From NCBI GenBank assembly GCA_036013505.1, contig CP107851.1, forward strand, positions 310,001 to 374,000: a stretch of 64,000 bases of DNA, read 5' to 3'. Both the position numbers and the translations under genes were made by a program. The stretch comes from Streptomyces sp. NBC_00510. Its GTDB lineage: Bacteria > Actinomycetota > Actinomycetes > Streptomycetales > Streptomycetaceae. A model generated the notes under the pieces. That model was not told where the DNA came from. It searched no databases and saw only the letters and a program-made list of their open reading frames with translations. This document shows, piece after piece, positions 62,831 to 64,000 of this stretch (within the stretch, counting starts at the first letter, position 1; every line of letters starts with the position of its first letter).

Positions 62831-63124
62831 GCCTCGCTGACGCGCCGAAACACAATCCCGCCCCGTCGCTGGCACAAGGCGGCGCGGCACACAGCCGTGC
62901 GGCGCCAGGCCACCCCAGCCCGGCAGCGCCGCTCCCTGCCATTCCACCCAGCGCGGATCGTCCACCGCCAGGTCCAGGTCCGCATCCGCGCAGCCGGCTG
63001 TGACCGCAGAATATGCATCGCCCGCGCCCAGGCGTCTACTGCGGCGTGCGCCGATGCCTGCCTGCGCAAGCCGGCGCGATACCGAGGCGACAGTGACGAC
63101 TGGAAGTTCAGGGCACGCGCAGTA
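62831..63124. other. Gap without gene
   Basis: About 290 bases between the TfoX remnant and the convergent unknown gene; no hairpin or frame of note. Confidence 0.5.
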
Positions 63125-63709
63125 CTACGGGGGGCTGTTTTTTGCCCCGCGAAGCCGTTGCGCAGCCTGACACGGGCCTGACCAAGCCCGTGCTCCCAAA
63201 CGATCAAGCGCGCCCTCCACCCGATGCCACGCGCTGGACCGCCGCTGGTGATATTCCAGCGCCGCCGCATATTCCGATTCATCGAGCATGGGTAGGGGCT
63301 GCCGCCACGGTGTTGATGTGTCGATGTTCGGCGCGGCCTGGGCAATGTGCCCGGCTGTTGCTTCGGCTTCCTTGTCGTCCCGTGCGGAGGAGGCGAGAAG
63401 GCGAAATGGGGCGGAGGGCCGGAGTTCGACGTACACCGCGGGCCTGCCCCATCGCACGGCAGCGAAGTCCTTCCCGGCCTGATGGCAGCGCGTGCCAATA
63501 CACAGGGTGCCGGAAATGCAGAGGCCGCGCTCGTGAACACCGCGCACGGCTCGCCACCAGTCAGGCTCGACCGTCACTCGACACACGGCCTCCAGAGGCA
63601 CACGCACGTCGCGGTGATGGGCGGCCGCCTTTTCCCACCACGCCAAATGCACGACCACTTGATCTTCTGTGGCGAGTATCCCTGCCACGGTTGAGCGCCT
63701 CCCCTCCAT
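63125..63709 (-). CDS. Unknown protein, streptomycete-type
   Basis: 194 residues from ATG 63709, which has GGAG five bases upstream. Beta-rich: VAGILATEDQVVVHLAWWEK, VRVPLEAVCRVTVEPDWWRA, VRGVHERGLCISGTLCIGTR, KDFAAVRWGRPAVYVELRPS and APFRLLASSARDDKEAEATA suggest a PH-like or small barrel fold in the first 130 residues, followed by a helical tail LDESEYAAALEYHQRRSSAW. Two cysteines in RGLCISGTLCIG are not in a recognised motif. No signal peptide; no partner gene in the operon within the window. Confidence 0.7.
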   Translation of the reverse strand: MEGRRSTVAGILATEDQVVVHLAWWEKAAAHHRDVRVPLEAVCRVTVEPDWWRAVRGVHERGLCISGTLCIGTRCHQAGKDFAAVRWGRPAVYVELRPSAPFRLLASSARDDKEAEATAGHIAQAAPNIDTSTPWRQPLPMLDESEYAAALEYHQRRSSAWHRVEGALDRLGARAWSGPCQAAQRLRGAKNSPP

Positions 63710-63765
63710 CCTCGCTCCAGGAATCCACTGACTCCCAGTACACACCCCATCGTGGCCACTTCGCC

Positions 63766-64000
63766 TCAGTGACGGCTGCGGGAGGCTTCGACCGCGTCCT
63801 TGACCCGGTCCAAAAGTGAGGCGAACGGGCCCAGCACCCATTGCGCTGTCGTTGATCCGGCGACCTTGGGATGCGGGTGTGTGGGCGCCACGGAAAGGAC
63901 CGACTGCAGGTGGTAGCCCATGGTCCTCAATTGATCTCGGTCACAACCGGCCAGCACGGCGGGGAACTCCTGCTGTTCCTCCCGTTCGGCATGCGTGATG
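63766..64000 (-). CDS. Hemerythrin-type (HHE) domain protein, C-terminal part
   Basis: Continues beyond the window; only the last 78 codons are seen. ITHAEREEQQEFPAVLAGCD contains the HxxxE iron-binding pattern of the last HHE helix, followed by RDQLRTMGYHLQSVLSVAPT, HPHPKVAGSTTAQWVLGPFA and SLLDRVKDAVEAS. The HPHP-AGSTTAQWxxGPFAS pattern is common at the C-terminus of actinobacterial hemerythrin-domain proteins, which bind a di-iron centre and oxygen or serve in stress responses. Confidence 0.7.
   Translation of the reverse strand, partial: ITHAEREEQQEFPAVLAGCDRDQLRTMGYHLQSVLSVAPTHPHPKVAGSTTAQWVLGPFASLLDRVKDAVEASRSRH

Overview
The window looks like a Streptomyces chromosome (or close relative). 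Base composition is high-GC throughout, and the gene families are typical of the genus: a WhiB-like protein, a DUF5753/XRE regulator coupled to a DUF397 protein, large GAF/PAS-PP2C phosphatases, DUF574 methyltransferases, an LAL-type LuxR regulator, and IS701-, IS30-, IS3-, IS256- and IS481-type transposases. The many insertion sequences, truncated genes and single-base frameshifts suggest accessory DNA such as a chromosome arm; that placement is inference.

Layout. 1-10.7 kb: 5' part of an LAL regulator, a secreted multicopper oxidase, an IS481 remnant, an AraC regulator, and a secreted protein joining a PQQ-type beta-propeller to a NosD-like beta-helix. 11.6-12.8 kb: a decayed phage remnant (minor capsid protein with a one-base deletion). 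13-18 kb: a GNAT acetyltransferase, then a transposon scar in which an IS30 copy sits inside an IS3 copy, which joins a truncated IS701 transposase to a truncated tannase-family esterase. 18-24.5 kb: an amidohydrolase with divergent LysR regulator, a toxin-antitoxin pair, a solitary FtsW/RodA-type protein, and a YceI protein. 25-36.6 kb: small redox and catabolic genes, each beside its own regulator (Rrf2, two HxlR): an MFS exporter, SnoaL-like proteins, an exported alpha/beta hydrolase, an FMN reductase, a valine/leucine dehydrogenase, a broken MOSC-ferredoxin reductase fusion and a dehalogenase-type hydrolase. 37-42.5 kb: a PP2C phosphatase/ATPase sensor, a PNPOx protein with divergent TetR regulator, an IS3 remnant and a SnoaL protein. 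42.8-46 kb: an IS256 element carrying a second coupled gene, then decayed phosphatase and P450 fragments. 46-51.7 kb: a methyltransferase, the XRE-DUF397-ATPase regulatory trio, and a damaged XRE/hypothetical pair. 52-57.5 kb: a second PP2C sensor and a response regulator-histidine kinase-EEP hydrolase operon. 57.6-60 kb: a second IS701 remnant in inverted orientation, a WhiB-like protein coupled to a small unknown protein, a GGDEF remnant and a frameshifted membrane protein. 60.2-64 kb: an ArsR-controlled cluster of SRPBCC proteins decaying into pseudogenes, an unknown protein and a partial hemerythrin-type protein.

The recurring theme is local one-regulator/one-target control with well-formed operator palindromes between divergent genes (33.4, 32.0, 28.1, 61.0, 21.45 and 19.7 kb), set in DNA remodelled by insertion sequences. 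No tRNA, rRNA or CRISPR array was seen. Several apparent pseudogenes depend on one- or two-base indels, so assembly errors should be excluded before function is dismissed.
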